This document shows positions 28,744-36,544 of a stretch of 64,000 nucleotides of DNA, piece by piece (the stretch's first letter is position 1; each line of letters starts with the position of its first letter). Under the pieces are notes generated by a model that had not been told where the DNA came from, did no database searches, and was given only the letters and a program-made list of their open reading frames with translations. The DNA lies in NCBI RefSeq assembly GCF_008728855.1, contig NZ_CP042906.1:4701570-4765569 (forward strand), written 5' to 3'. Made by a program: the position numbers and the translations under genes. The DNA is from Hypericibacter terrae. Lineage in GTDB: Bacteria; Pseudomonadota; Alphaproteobacteria; Dongiales; Dongiaceae.

Positions 28744-30423
28744 ATGTCTGGAGAAACGCTGGGTTGGATCGTCTTCTGGGTCATCGTGATCGCCATCGCG
28801 ATCGCGATCGGCATCTGGGCCATGAACCGCCTCTATCGGCGCTCCTCGAAAGAGACCTCGTTCGTGCGCACCGGGCTGGGGGGCCAGAAGGTCGTGGTGA
28901 ATGGCGGCGCCTTCGTGCTGCCGATCGTCCATGAGGTGACCCCGGTCAACATGAACACGCTGCGCCTCGAGGTGCGGCGCGGCCGCGACAGCGCGCTCAT
29001 CACCAAGGACCGCATGCGCGTCGATGTGGTGGCCGAGTTCTATGTCCGGGCCCAGGCGACGCCGGCGGCGATCGCGGCGGCAGCCCAGACGCTGGGCCGG
29101 CGGACCATGCAGCCCGACTCGCTCAAGGAGCTGGTCGAAGGCAAGTTCATCGACGCGCTGCGCTCGGTTGCGGCCGAGATGACGATGGAACACCTTCACG
29201 AGAAGCGCACAGAATATGTGAAGCGCGTCCGCCAGGCGGTGGCCGAGGATCTGCTCCAGAACGGCCTCGAGCTGGAAAGCGTGTCGCTGACCGGCCTCGA
29301 CCAGACCAACATGGAGTTCTTCAATCCCTCGAACGCCTTCGACGCCGAAGGCCTGACGCGACTCACCGAGGAGATCGAGCGGCGCAAGAAGATCCGCAAC
29401 GACATCGAGCAGGACACGCTGATCCAGATCCGCAACAAGAACCTGGAGGCCGAACGGGTCCAGCTCGATATCGACCGCGAGAGCGAATATGCCCGGCTGG
29501 AGCAGCACCGCGAGGTCGAGACCAGGCGCGCCTCGCAGCAATCCAACCTCGCCCGCGAGCGGGCCGTGAGCGAGCGCGAGTCCGAAGAGGCCCGGATCGA
29601 ATCGCGCCTGCAGATCGAGCGCGCCAAGATCGCCCAGGAGCGCGCCCTCGACGAGGACCGCATCGCCCGCGAGCGCGACACGCAGCGCCTAGAGATCGAC
29701 CGGCGCAAGGCGCTCGAGCTGGCCGAGCAGGATCGCGCCATCGCCATCGCCGCCAAATCCAAGGCGCAGTCCGAGGCCCAGGCCGAGGCCGAGCTCGCCC
29801 GCGCCAAGGCGGTGGCGGCCGAGGAAAAGGTCTTCTCCGCGCGCGAGACCGAGATCGCGGAACGGCGCAAGCAGATCGAACTGATCGCTGCGTCGCAGGA
29901 CGCCGAGCGCGACGGCATCCGGGTCCGGCTGCAGGCCGAGGCCCAGCGCGCTGCGGCGGCCGATCACGCGGCCGCGGCCCGGCTCACCGCCGAAGGCGAA
30001 GCCGAGGCCGACAAGATCCGCTCGCTCGCGGCCAAGCTGCGTTACGAGATCGAGGCCGAAGGCAAGCGCATGATGAACGAATCGCTGAACGTGCTGTCGC
30101 CGGAAGCGCGCGGGTCCGAGGCGCGGCTGCGCGTCATCGACCGCATCGAGGGCATCATCCGCGAAAGCGTCAAGCCGATGGAGAATATCGAGAGCATCAA
30201 GATCCTCCATGTGGACGGGCTGGGCGGCGGCAACGGCAACGGCCCTGTCGGGCCGGCGGGCGAGCCGCCCGCCAACTTCTCGGATTCGGTGGTGAACTCC
30301 GCGCTCCGCTATCGCGCCCAGGCGCCGCTGGTCGATTCCCTGCTGAAGGAGATCGGCCTCCAGGGCGGCGACCTCGGGCAGATCTCGAAGATGCTGGAGA
30401 AGACCGGCCCGAAGGAAAAATGA
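28744..30423 (+). CDS. Flotillin family protein
   Basis: Membrane-scaffold protein of 559 residues. One N-terminal membrane segment (about residues 8-26, IVFWVIVIAIAIAIGIWAM) is followed by an SPFH/band-7 domain to about residue 200 (FVRTGLGGQKVVVNGGAFVL, ITKDRMRVDVVAEFYVR). A long charged coiled coil follows (about 215-450), rich in Glu/Arg/Ala with repeated ERE/ERA units, then a short C-terminal assembly region. AGGGAGA precedes the ATG. It follows the Tm-1-like genes in the same orientation at 38 bases and may be part of the same transcript, possibly organising the importer at the membrane. Confidence 0.9.
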   Translation: MSGETLGWIVFWVIVIAIAIAIGIWAMNRLYRRSSKETSFVRTGLGGQKVVVNGGAFVLPIVHEVTPVNMNTLRLEVRRGRDSALITKDRMRVDVVAEFYVRAQATPAAIAAAAQTLGRRTMQPDSLKELVEGKFIDALRSVAAEMTMEHLHEKRTEYVKRVRQAVAEDLLQNGLELESVSLTGLDQTNMEFFNPSNAFDAEGLTRLTEEIERRKKIRNDIEQDTLIQIRNKNLEAERVQLDIDRESEYARLEQHREVETRRASQQSNLARERAVSERESEEARIESRLQIERAKIAQERALDEDRIARERDTQRLEIDRRKALELAEQDRAIAIAAKSKAQSEAQAEAELARAKAVAAEEKVFSARETEIAERRKQIELIAASQDAERDGIRVRLQAEAQRAAAADHAAAARLTAEGEAEADKIRSLAAKLRYEIEAEGKRMMNESLNVLSPEARGSEARLRVIDRIEGIIRESVKPMENIESIKILHVDGLGGGNGNGPVGPAGEPPANFSDSVVNSALRYRAQAPLVDSLLKEIGLQGGDLGQISKMLEKTGPKEK

Positions 30424-30445
30424 GCATCAACGGCGAGGCTGACGC

Positions 30446-30889
30446 ATGGTGAAGGTCTATACCTCGAGCGTGATCGATGCGCCGGCTGACCGGGTCTGGG
30501 CGGTGATCCGCGATTTCAACGCGCTACCGGCCTGGCATCCCGCCATCGCCGACAGCCGGATCGAGGGCAACCAGCCGAGCGACAAGGTCGGCTGCATCCG
30601 CAATTTCAACCTCAAGGCCGGCGGCAATATCCGCGAGCAGCTGCTGGCGCTGTCGGACTACGACTATGTCTGCACCTACGCGATCCTGGTCTCGCCCATG
30701 GGCGTCGAGAACTATGTCGCGACCCTGAAGCTCTCGCCCATCACCGACGGCAACCGCAGCTATGCGGAATGGACCGCCGAGTTCGACTGCGCGCCCGAGC
30801 GCGAGAAGAAGCTCGCGGAGGATATCGGCCAGGGCGTGTTCCAGGGCGGCTTCGACGCGCTGAAGCGCCGCTTCCCGGCGGGACGCTAG
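30446..30889 (+). CDS. SRPBCC family protein (polyketide cyclase/START-like)
   Basis: 147 residues, a single START-like hydrophobic ligand-binding fold. It begins VYTSSVIDAPADRVWAVIRD and has the WHPAI segment and the C-terminal helix GVFQGGFDALKRRF. It lies 22 bases after the flotillin gene. The N-terminal domain of the next gene (31095) is a clear paralog, matching through DAP-x-D-x-VW, RDFN, WHPA and REQLL-x-LSD, so this is a tandem duplication now separated by a type B repeat. Confidence 0.88.
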   Translation: MVKVYTSSVIDAPADRVWAVIRDFNALPAWHPAIADSRIEGNQPSDKVGCIRNFNLKAGGNIREQLLALSDYDYVCTYAILVSPMGVENYVATLKLSPITDGNRSYAEWTAEFDCAPEREKKLAEDIGQGVFQGGFDALKRRFPAGR

Positions 30890-30931
30890 GGCCCGCGGAC
30901 GACATGAACCCGTTCTTCTCCTTGCTTTCTT

Positions 30932-31072
30932 CTCCTCCCCCCTTGGGGGGGAGGCTGGGGTGGGGGGTGGCCACAAGCTCGATGCAGGTCATGTTCATGT
31001 GCCCCAAAGCTCTTTCATCATCCCGCCCTTCGATCACCCCCCACCCTAACCTCCCCCTCAAGGGGGGAGGGG
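30932..31072. repeat. Type B composite palindromic repeat, second copy
   Basis: The left arm (30932-30970) contains CTTGGGGGGGAGGCTGGGG and the right arm (31035-31072) contains CCCTAACCTCCCCCTCAAGG. The spacer contains CACAAGCTCGATGCAGG and ends CCTTCGATCACCC, matching the 3052-3190 copy. It lies between two paralogous SRPBCC genes and ends about 22 bases before the second start codon. Confidence 0.75.
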
Positions 31073-31094
31073 ATGCGAGCGGCGGTCGCACCCC

Positions 31095-32597
31095 ATGACC
31101 AAGGTCCGCCGCTCCACCATCATCGATGCGCCGGTCGACCAGGTCTGGCAGTTCATGCGCGACTTCAACGGGCATGAACGCTGGCATCCGGCGGTGACCG
31201 AGAGTGCCATCGAGGAGGGCCGCGCCGCCGACCGGATCGGGGCGGTGCGCCGCTTCAAGCTCAAGGATGGCGGCCAGCTGCGCGAGCAGCTGCTGACCCT
31301 CTCCGACCGCGACCGGCGCTACACCTACTGCATCCTCGAGGCGCCGATTCCGCTGATCGGCTATGTCTCGACCGTCGAGCTCAGGCCCGTGACCGACGGC
31401 GAGCGCACCTATTGGGACTGGCGCTGCGAGTTCCGCAGCCCGCCCGGCGAGGAAGCCGAGCTCACGGCGCTGGTGGGCGAGCAGATCTACGAGGCGGGCT
31501 TCGACGCGGTGAAGCGCGCCTTCAACCAGCCCGTGATGCCCCGCCCAAGGCTGGCGCCAGACGCCGCCGCGACCGGCGGTCCCATGATGCGCATGGCCTC
31601 AGCCGGCACCGGTGGCGTCATGACGGGTCATGCCGTGATCCTGGAGCGCCATGGCGGCCCGGAAAATCTCGCCTGGCAGGAGATCTCGGTGCCGCCGCCG
31701 GGACCCGGCGAGATCCGCCTGCGCCAAACGGCAGTCGGCGTGAACTTCATCGATATCTATTGCCGCACCGGCTATTTCCCGATGGTGACGCCGCCGGCCG
31801 CGCTGGGCATGGAGGGCGCCGGCATCGTGCTCGATGTCGGCGAGGGCGTGACCGGCTTCGCGCCCGGCGACCGCGTCGCCTATGCGGGGCCGCCGGTCGG
31901 CGCCTATGCCGAGATCCGCAATATCCCGACCGATCTCGTCGTGCCGTTGCCGCCCTCGATCGACGAGGAGACGGGCGCCGCCGCACTCCTCAAGGGCATG
32001 ACCGCCGAGTTCCTGCTGCATCGCTGCCACAAGGTGAAGGAAGGCGACATCGTGCTGGTTCATGCCGCCTCGGGCGGCGTCGGCAATTTCCTCTGCCAAT
32101 GGGCGAGCCATATCGGCGCCACCGTGATCGGCACGGTCGGTAGCCGCGACAAGGCGCGGCTGGCGCTGGCGCGCGGCTGTGCCCATCCGATCGTCTATTC
32201 GGAGGAGGATTTCGTCGCGCGCGTGATGGAGATCACGAACGGCCGCGGCGCCGACGTGATCTATGACGCGATCGGCCGCGACAACATCAACCGCTCCTTC
32301 GAGGCCCTGGCGGTGCGCGGCCATATCGTCTCCTTCGGCCAGGCCTCGGGGCCGCTCGAGCCGCTCGACATCGCCGGCTTCGCCACGAAGTCCGCCAAGA
32401 TCTCGCGGCCGAATTACGGCCACTATGCCGGCGCACCGGAGCAGGTGCGGGCCTCGAGCGCGCGGCTCTTCTCCGCGATCGAACGCGGAATTCTCAAAGT
32501 CGATGTCGGCCAGCGCTTCGCGCTCCGCGATGCCGCCGAGGCCCATCGCCGGCTGGAAGCGCGGGAGACGACGGGCTCGACAATCCTGGTGCCGTAG
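31095..32597 (+). CDS. Fusion of an SRPBCC domain with a zinc-independent quinone oxidoreductase (MDR)
   Basis: 500 residues. The N-terminal part (about 1-145) is an SRPBCC domain paralogous to the preceding protein (TIIDAPVDQVWQFMRDFNG, RWHPAV). A Pro/Ala/Gly linker with several Met residues (about 146-174) leads to a full NADPH:quinone reductase-like domain (about 176-500): GPENLAWQEISVPPPGPGEI, GVNFIDIYCRTGYFP, the cofactor motif HAASGGVGNFLCQWA and GADVIYDAIGRD. Zinc ligands are absent, as in QOR enzymes. No stop or ribosome site separates the parts, so this is a genuine fusion unless there is a sequencing error. Confidence 0.87.
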   Translation: MTKVRRSTIIDAPVDQVWQFMRDFNGHERWHPAVTESAIEEGRAADRIGAVRRFKLKDGGQLREQLLTLSDRDRRYTYCILEAPIPLIGYVSTVELRPVTDGERTYWDWRCEFRSPPGEEAELTALVGEQIYEAGFDAVKRAFNQPVMPRPRLAPDAAATGGPMMRMASAGTGGVMTGHAVILERHGGPENLAWQEISVPPPGPGEIRLRQTAVGVNFIDIYCRTGYFPMVTPPAALGMEGAGIVLDVGEGVTGFAPGDRVAYAGPPVGAYAEIRNIPTDLVVPLPPSIDEETGAAALLKGMTAEFLLHRCHKVKEGDIVLVHAASGGVGNFLCQWASHIGATVIGTVGSRDKARLALARGCAHPIVYSEEDFVARVMEITNGRGADVIYDAIGRDNINRSFEALAVRGHIVSFGQASGPLEPLDIAGFATKSAKISRPNYGHYAGAPEQVRASSARLFSAIERGILKVDVGQRFALRDAAEAHRRLEARETTGSTILVP

Positions 32598-32602
32598 CAG
32601 GC

Positions 32603-32724
32603 ACCCCTCCCCTCCCCCTACCCCCTCCCGCAAGGGGAGGGGGCGTGGTGAATGTAGATCTCGCTCGAAGCTTGAAAGTAGAGCGAAGCGATCGTATCGA
32701 CTTAGGGGGTAGGGGGAGGGGTGT
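32603..32724. repeat. Type A repeat pair between convergent genes
   Basis: The left arm (32603-32645) contains CCCTACCCCCTCCCGCAAGG. The right arm (32703-32724) is the reverse complement of its outer half only. The spacer carries the 32-base segment (32662-32693, CGCTCGAAGCTT...AGCGATC) also found at 1043-1074. As it lies between convergent genes it may also act as a terminator, though no T-run is present. Confidence 0.7.
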
Positions 32725-32759
32725 GCCGTAGTCTCGACATCTGCAGTAGACGAACGGCG

Positions 32760-33530
32760 CTAAATCGCCGTCCAGCCGCCATCCACCGGCAGCACCACGC
32801 CGGTGATGAAGGACGCGGCGTCCGATGCTAGGAAAATCGCCGGCCCGACGATCTCCTCGACGCGGCCGCGACGCTGCATAGGCGTCATGCGCCGCACGGC
32901 GTCCATCACCTCGGGGTCCGAGTCATAGCCCTCGGTCCCGGTCATGGCATGTTCCATATAGCCGGGATTGAAGGCGTTGACGCGGATGCCGCGCGGGGCC
33001 CATTCGGCGGCGAGCGTGCGCACCAGCTGGTCGACGGCGCCCTTCGACGCGCAATAGGCGGCGATGCCGGGAAAGGCGACCAGGCTGCCGTTGGACGAGG
33101 TCATGACGATCGAGCCGCCGCCCTGCTTCGCCATCGGCTCGAAGGCTGCCTGCGCGCAATAGAGATAGCCGCCGACATTGACGCCGAGGATCCTGTCGAG
33201 CGTGCCCTCGTCGATCTGCTCGGCCGGCATGGGCGCGTCGATGCTGGCATTGCAGACCATGATGTCGAGCCGCCCGAAGGCGGCGAGCGTGTCCGCCACC
33301 AGCCGGAAGCAGTCGGCGCGGTCGGCCGTGTCGACACGCAATCCCTTCGCCTTGCCGCCGGCAGCCCTGATCTCGGCCGCCGCCGATTCCGCTTCCGAGG
33401 CCGTGCGCGAGCAGGTCACGACCGCGGCCCCCGCCTCCGCCATGCCCTTGGCGATGGCGCGACCGAGGCCGCGTCCCGATCCGGTGACGATGGCGGTCTT
33501 GCCGGCGAGGCTGAAGCGGGAGAGGGACAT
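32760..33530 (-). CDS. SDR family oxidoreductase
   Basis: Classical short-chain dehydrogenase of 256 residues. The cofactor motif is TGSGRGLG near residue 14; catalytic residues are in MTSSNGSLVAF and YCASK; the C-terminal segment is ITGVVLPVDGGWTAI. The start at cat 33528-33530 (MSLSRFSLAG) is preferred over an upstream Met at 33581. It is the last gene of the minus-strand set with the aldolase, GMC dehydrogenase and Rieske genes. Confidence 0.9.
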   Translation of the reverse strand: MSLSRFSLAGKTAIVTGSGRGLGRAIAKGMAEAGAAVVTCSRTASEAESAAAEIRAAGGKAKGLRVDTADRADCFRLVADTLAAFGRLDIMVCNASIDAPMPAEQIDEGTLDRILGVNVGGYLYCAQAAFEPMAKQGGGSIVMTSSNGSLVAFPGIAAYCASKGAVDQLVRTLAAEWAPRGIRVNAFNPGYMEHAMTGTEGYDSDPEVMDAVRRMTPMQRRGRVEEIVGPAIFLASDAASFITGVVLPVDGGWTAI

Positions 33531-33588
33531 GGGGTGCCGAAGGGGAAGATGGAGAAGCCAGAGGCTCCCTTGTTGCTCCACTTCTCTT

Positions 33589-33732
33589 TCCTCGCCCTCA
33601 CGAGAGTGAGGGAGAGGGTTGCGAAGAGTTAGTCGGAGCGAAGCGGAGACTTACTCGGAGCTGGGTGAGGGTGCTTCTTCGACCCCCCTCACCCTCCCCT
33701 CTCCCCCCGCTTGCGCGGGTGGAGAGGAAGGT
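33589..33732. repeat. Type C intergenic palindromic repeat
   Basis: It contains CCTCTCC (33698-33704) pairing with GGAGAGG (33721-33727) around a CCGC-TT-GCGG core, and an upstream CCCTCAC/GTGAGGG hairpin near 33596-33612. The sequence differs from types A and B but is likewise GC-rich, palindromic and intergenic. Confidence 0.55.
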
Positions 33733-33757
33733 TTTCATGTGAGCCAGGGGAGAAGCC

Positions 33758-34531
33758 TTAACTTCTATATTCCGGCTCTTCCTTGTCGAGGATCGCCTTG
33801 ATCTGGTTGAGATGATCGTCGGCGAAGGAGGGATAGTCGACCCACTGCGAGGCCGTCAGCTTGGCGATGTTGTCGGAGACGACGCGGAGCTTCTTGCCCG
33901 TGGCGTAGGCGGTCATCAGCGTCTCGGCGGCGCGTTCGAAATAATACATCTCGTCGAAGGCGAGCCCGATCGAGGAGCTGGCGATCAGCACGCCATGGTT
34001 CGCCATCATCAGCACCGACTTGTCGCCGATGGCGCGGGACAGCCGATCGCCCTCGTCCTCCGACAGCGCCATGCCGGCATAGTCGTTGTCGAACGCCATG
34101 CGGCCATAGAAGCGCATGGTGTTCTGGTCGATCGGATACATGTTGTTGTCCTCGAGGGCGGCCAGCGCCGTCGAGTATTTCGGATGGAGATGGAGGATGC
34201 AGCGCGCCTGAGGCAAGTTCGCGTGGATCCGGCCATGGATGCACCAGGCGGTCGGATCGGGCGCGTCGGGGCGCTCCATCGTCTTGCTATCGTTGGTGTC
34301 GAGCAGCAGCAGCTCGGAAGCGCGGATCTGCGAGAAATGCCGCCCGCGCGGATTCATCAGGAACTTGGTGCCGTCGGCCGAGACCGCCGCGCTGAAATGA
34401 TTGGCGATGCCCTCATGCATGTTGAGGCGCGCGATCCAGCGGAACACGGCCGCGAGATCGACCCGCGCCTGGCGCACTTCCTGATCGTCCAGCCCGTAAT
34501 CCCGGGACCGCAGTGACGTCACGACAGCCAT
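33758..34531 (-). CDS. Class II aldolase/adducin family protein
   Basis: 257 residues with the zinc-dependent class II aldolase fold. Metal-binding histidines are in ILHLHPKYSTAL and MMANHGVLIAS; IHGRIHANLP precedes the first pair. The family includes fuculose-phosphate aldolase and ribulose-5-phosphate epimerase, but also non-aldolase members of longer type like this one. It lies between GMC and SDR genes in the same orientation. The substrate is unknown. Confidence 0.87.
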   Translation of the reverse strand: MAVVTSLRSRDYGLDDQEVRQARVDLAAVFRWIARLNMHEGIANHFSAAVSADGTKFLMNPRGRHFSQIRASELLLLDTNDSKTMERPDAPDPTAWCIHGRIHANLPQARCILHLHPKYSTALAALEDNNMYPIDQNTMRFYGRMAFDNDYAGMALSEDEGDRLSRAIGDKSVLMMANHGVLIASSSIGLAFDEMYYFERAAETLMTAYATGKKLRVVSDNIAKLTASQWVDYPSFADDHLNQIKAILDKEEPEYRS

Positions 34532-34581
34532 AGTTCGTCCTCCTGATGCGGAAGCGGAACCCTGCCCGCTTCGTCTGCTCG

Positions 34582-36258
34582 TTAACGCTGGGCCCGTTCC
34601 CAGGCCGGGTGCAACCAGACCGGCGCCTGGGAACGCGCCAGGGCCGGCCGGCCTCGAATCATATCACTCGCCTTCTCGGCGATCATGATCGTCGGCGCAT
34701 TGGTATTGCCGCTCACGATGGCTGGCATCACCGAGGCGTCCACGACCCGCAATCCCTCCAGCCCCTGCAGCCTCAGGGTCTCGTCCACGACCGCCATGCG
34801 GTCGCTGGCGGACCCCATCTTGCAGGTGCCGACCGGATGGTAGCAGGTTTCCACCCCCTGGCGCACCCAGGCGTCGATGGCCTCGTCCGACCGGGCGTTT
34901 GGCCCTGGCGAAAGTTCCTCGCCGCGATAGGGGTCCATGGCTTTCTGCGCCAGCACCTCGCGGACCAGCCGCACGCCCTGGCGCATATCCTCGCGGTCGC
35001 GGGGGTCCTGCATATAGTTGAACCGGATCGCGGGCGGGGCCTTGGGGTCGGCCGAGCGGGCCTTGACCCAGCCCCGGCTGTGGGCCCGCATCAAATCGAG
35101 ATGGACCTGGAAGGCATGGCCCGGAACCGGCTCGACCGTGCCCGGCTTGACCGCCAGGGGCATGAAGGTGAGCTGCAGGTCGGGATGCTCGACGCCGGGC
35201 CGGCTGCGGATGAAGGCGCCGGCCTCGAAATGGTTCGTGGCGGCGGGGCCGCTGTTGAACATCAGCCATTCGAGCCCGGCCATGATCTTGCGCGGGCCCT
35301 GCGCCGCGCGATAGAGCGTCACCGGCTGCTTGCAGAGATGCTGGATCACCACGTCGGGATGGTCGTTGAGATTGGCGCCCACCCCCGGCCGCTCGTGGCG
35401 TACGACGACACCGATCGACTGCAGGTGATCGGGCGCGCCGATGCCGGAGAGCTGCAGGAACTGGGGCGAGTTGATGGCGCCACCGCAGAGGATGACCTCG
35501 CGTTCGGCCCGCGCCGTCTCGACCTTGCTGCCTTGGGCGTATTCGACACCGACCGCGCGGCGGCCCTCGAGAACGACCTTCAGCGCAAGCGCGCCCGAGA
35601 CCACCGTCAGATTGGGCCGCGTCTCGGCCTGGGAGAGATAGCCCCGGGCCGTGCTCCAGCGCCGCCCCCGATGGGTGGTGCGGTCCATCGGGCCGAAGCC
35701 TTCCTGCTGATGGCCGTTGGCGTCGGGCGTGTAGGGATAGCCCGCCTCGATGCCGGCCTCGATGAAGGCCTTCTGCAAAGGCGGCAGCTCGCCGCCCGGC
35801 GTCGAGACGCGCAACGGGCCCTCGCCGCCATGATAATCGTCGCCGCCCCGCTCGTGACGCTCGGCGCGCTTGAAATAGGGCAGCAGTTCCGCATAGGACC
35901 AGCCACGGCATCCGGCTTGGGCCCACTGATCATAGTCGCGCGCATGACCGCGCACATACATCATGCCGTTGATCGAGGAGGAGCCGCCGAGCACGCGCCC
36001 GCGCGGATGGGCGAGCACGCGATTGTCGAGATAGGGCTCGGGCTCCGAGACATAGGCCCAGTTGAACTTGTCGTTCGAGAGCAGGCGCCCCATGCCGGAC
36101 GGCATATGGATCGGCCAGCCACGATCACGCGGGCCCGCCTCCAGCAGCAGCACGCGGACCTCGGGATCCTCCGTCAGCCGCGCCGCCAGCACGCAGCCCG
36201 CGGAGCCCGCGCCGACGATGACATAGTCATGGCCGCGAGCGGCGCCGTTGGTGGGCAT
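34582..36258 (-). CDS. GMC family oxidoreductase (choline dehydrogenase-like)
   Basis: Flavoprotein of 558 residues from MPTNG. The FAD-binding Rossmann motif is VIVGAGSAGCVLAARL, the GMC signature segments are HPRGRVLGGSSSINGM and GAINSPQFLQLSGIG, and the active-site pair lies at the C-terminus (His in CYHPVGTCKMG, Asn in SGNTNAPT). The start at cat 36256-36258 has GGAG upstream. That start region has a degenerate duplicate 137 bases upstream. With the adjacent Rieske gene it could oxidise a choline-like or other alcohol; this is contextual only. Confidence 0.9.
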   Translation of the reverse strand: MPTNGAARGHDYVIVGAGSAGCVLAARLTEDPEVRVLLLEAGPRDRGWPIHMPSGMGRLLSNDKFNWAYVSEPEPYLDNRVLAHPRGRVLGGSSSINGMMYVRGHARDYDQWAQAGCRGWSYAELLPYFKRAERHERGGDDYHGGEGPLRVSTPGGELPPLQKAFIEAGIEAGYPYTPDANGHQQEGFGPMDRTTHRGRRWSTARGYLSQAETRPNLTVVSGALALKVVLEGRRAVGVEYAQGSKVETARAEREVILCGGAINSPQFLQLSGIGAPDHLQSIGVVVRHERPGVGANLNDHPDVVIQHLCKQPVTLYRAAQGPRKIMAGLEWLMFNSGPAATNHFEAGAFIRSRPGVEHPDLQLTFMPLAVKPGTVEPVPGHAFQVHLDLMRAHSRGWVKARSADPKAPPAIRFNYMQDPRDREDMRQGVRLVREVLAQKAMDPYRGEELSPGPNARSDEAIDAWVRQGVETCYHPVGTCKMGSASDRMAVVDETLRLQGLEGLRVVDASVMPAIVSGNTNAPTIMIAEKASDMIRGRPALARSQAPVWLHPAWERAQR

Positions 36259-36406
36259 CAAAGACTCCAAGTCATCCCAGGCACCGACCTGTCATCGCCG
36301 GACTTGATCCGGCGATCCAGGGCCGACAAAGACTGGATTGCCGGGTCAAGCCCGGCAATGACAGGAAAGGAGCGAGCGGCGCTGTTGGTGGGCATTAGAA
36401 ACTCCA
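36235..36406 (-). repeat. Dispersed inverted repeat element flanked by a 35-base duplication of the GMC gene start
   Basis: Inner arms at 36291-36320 and 36333-36362 pair with four mismatches over 30 bases (GTCATCGCCGGACTTGATCC and GGGTCAAGCCCGGCAATGAC), a repeat type common in alphaproteobacteria. Outer flanks at 36235-36269 and 36372-36406 are direct copies with four mismatches and include the GMC start codon. A 45-codon minus-strand frame (36258-36395) from the upstream ghost ATG runs through the repeat and stops in TGATG, overlapping the GMC start by one base. Confidence 0.75.
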
Positions 36407-36408
36407 CG

Positions 36409-36445
36409 CTCCCTCCCCTTGCGGGAGGGGGCAGGGGGAGGGGGT
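36409..36445. repeat. Type A intergenic repeat, single copy
   Basis: It contains CCTCCCCTTGCGGGAGGGGG followed by CAGGGGGAGGGGGTC, a complete type A arm just downstream of the IS in transcription order and upstream of the GMC gene. Confidence 0.7.
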
Positions 36446-36544
36446 CTTCGCGCGAAACTTATCGTCGATCACCTTCATCATTCCAACCACCACGCCCGCT
36501 GCAGGCATCCCCCTCCCCGCTCGCTACGCTCGCCGCCCCTCCCG

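Noticed and set aside
36258-36395. 45-residue protein from the ghost start upstream of the GMC gene
   Set aside because: Most of it is translated repeat sequence (the SFPVIAGLDPAIQ type of peptide commonly predicted from this repeat). It is treated as a leader frame, not a functional protein.
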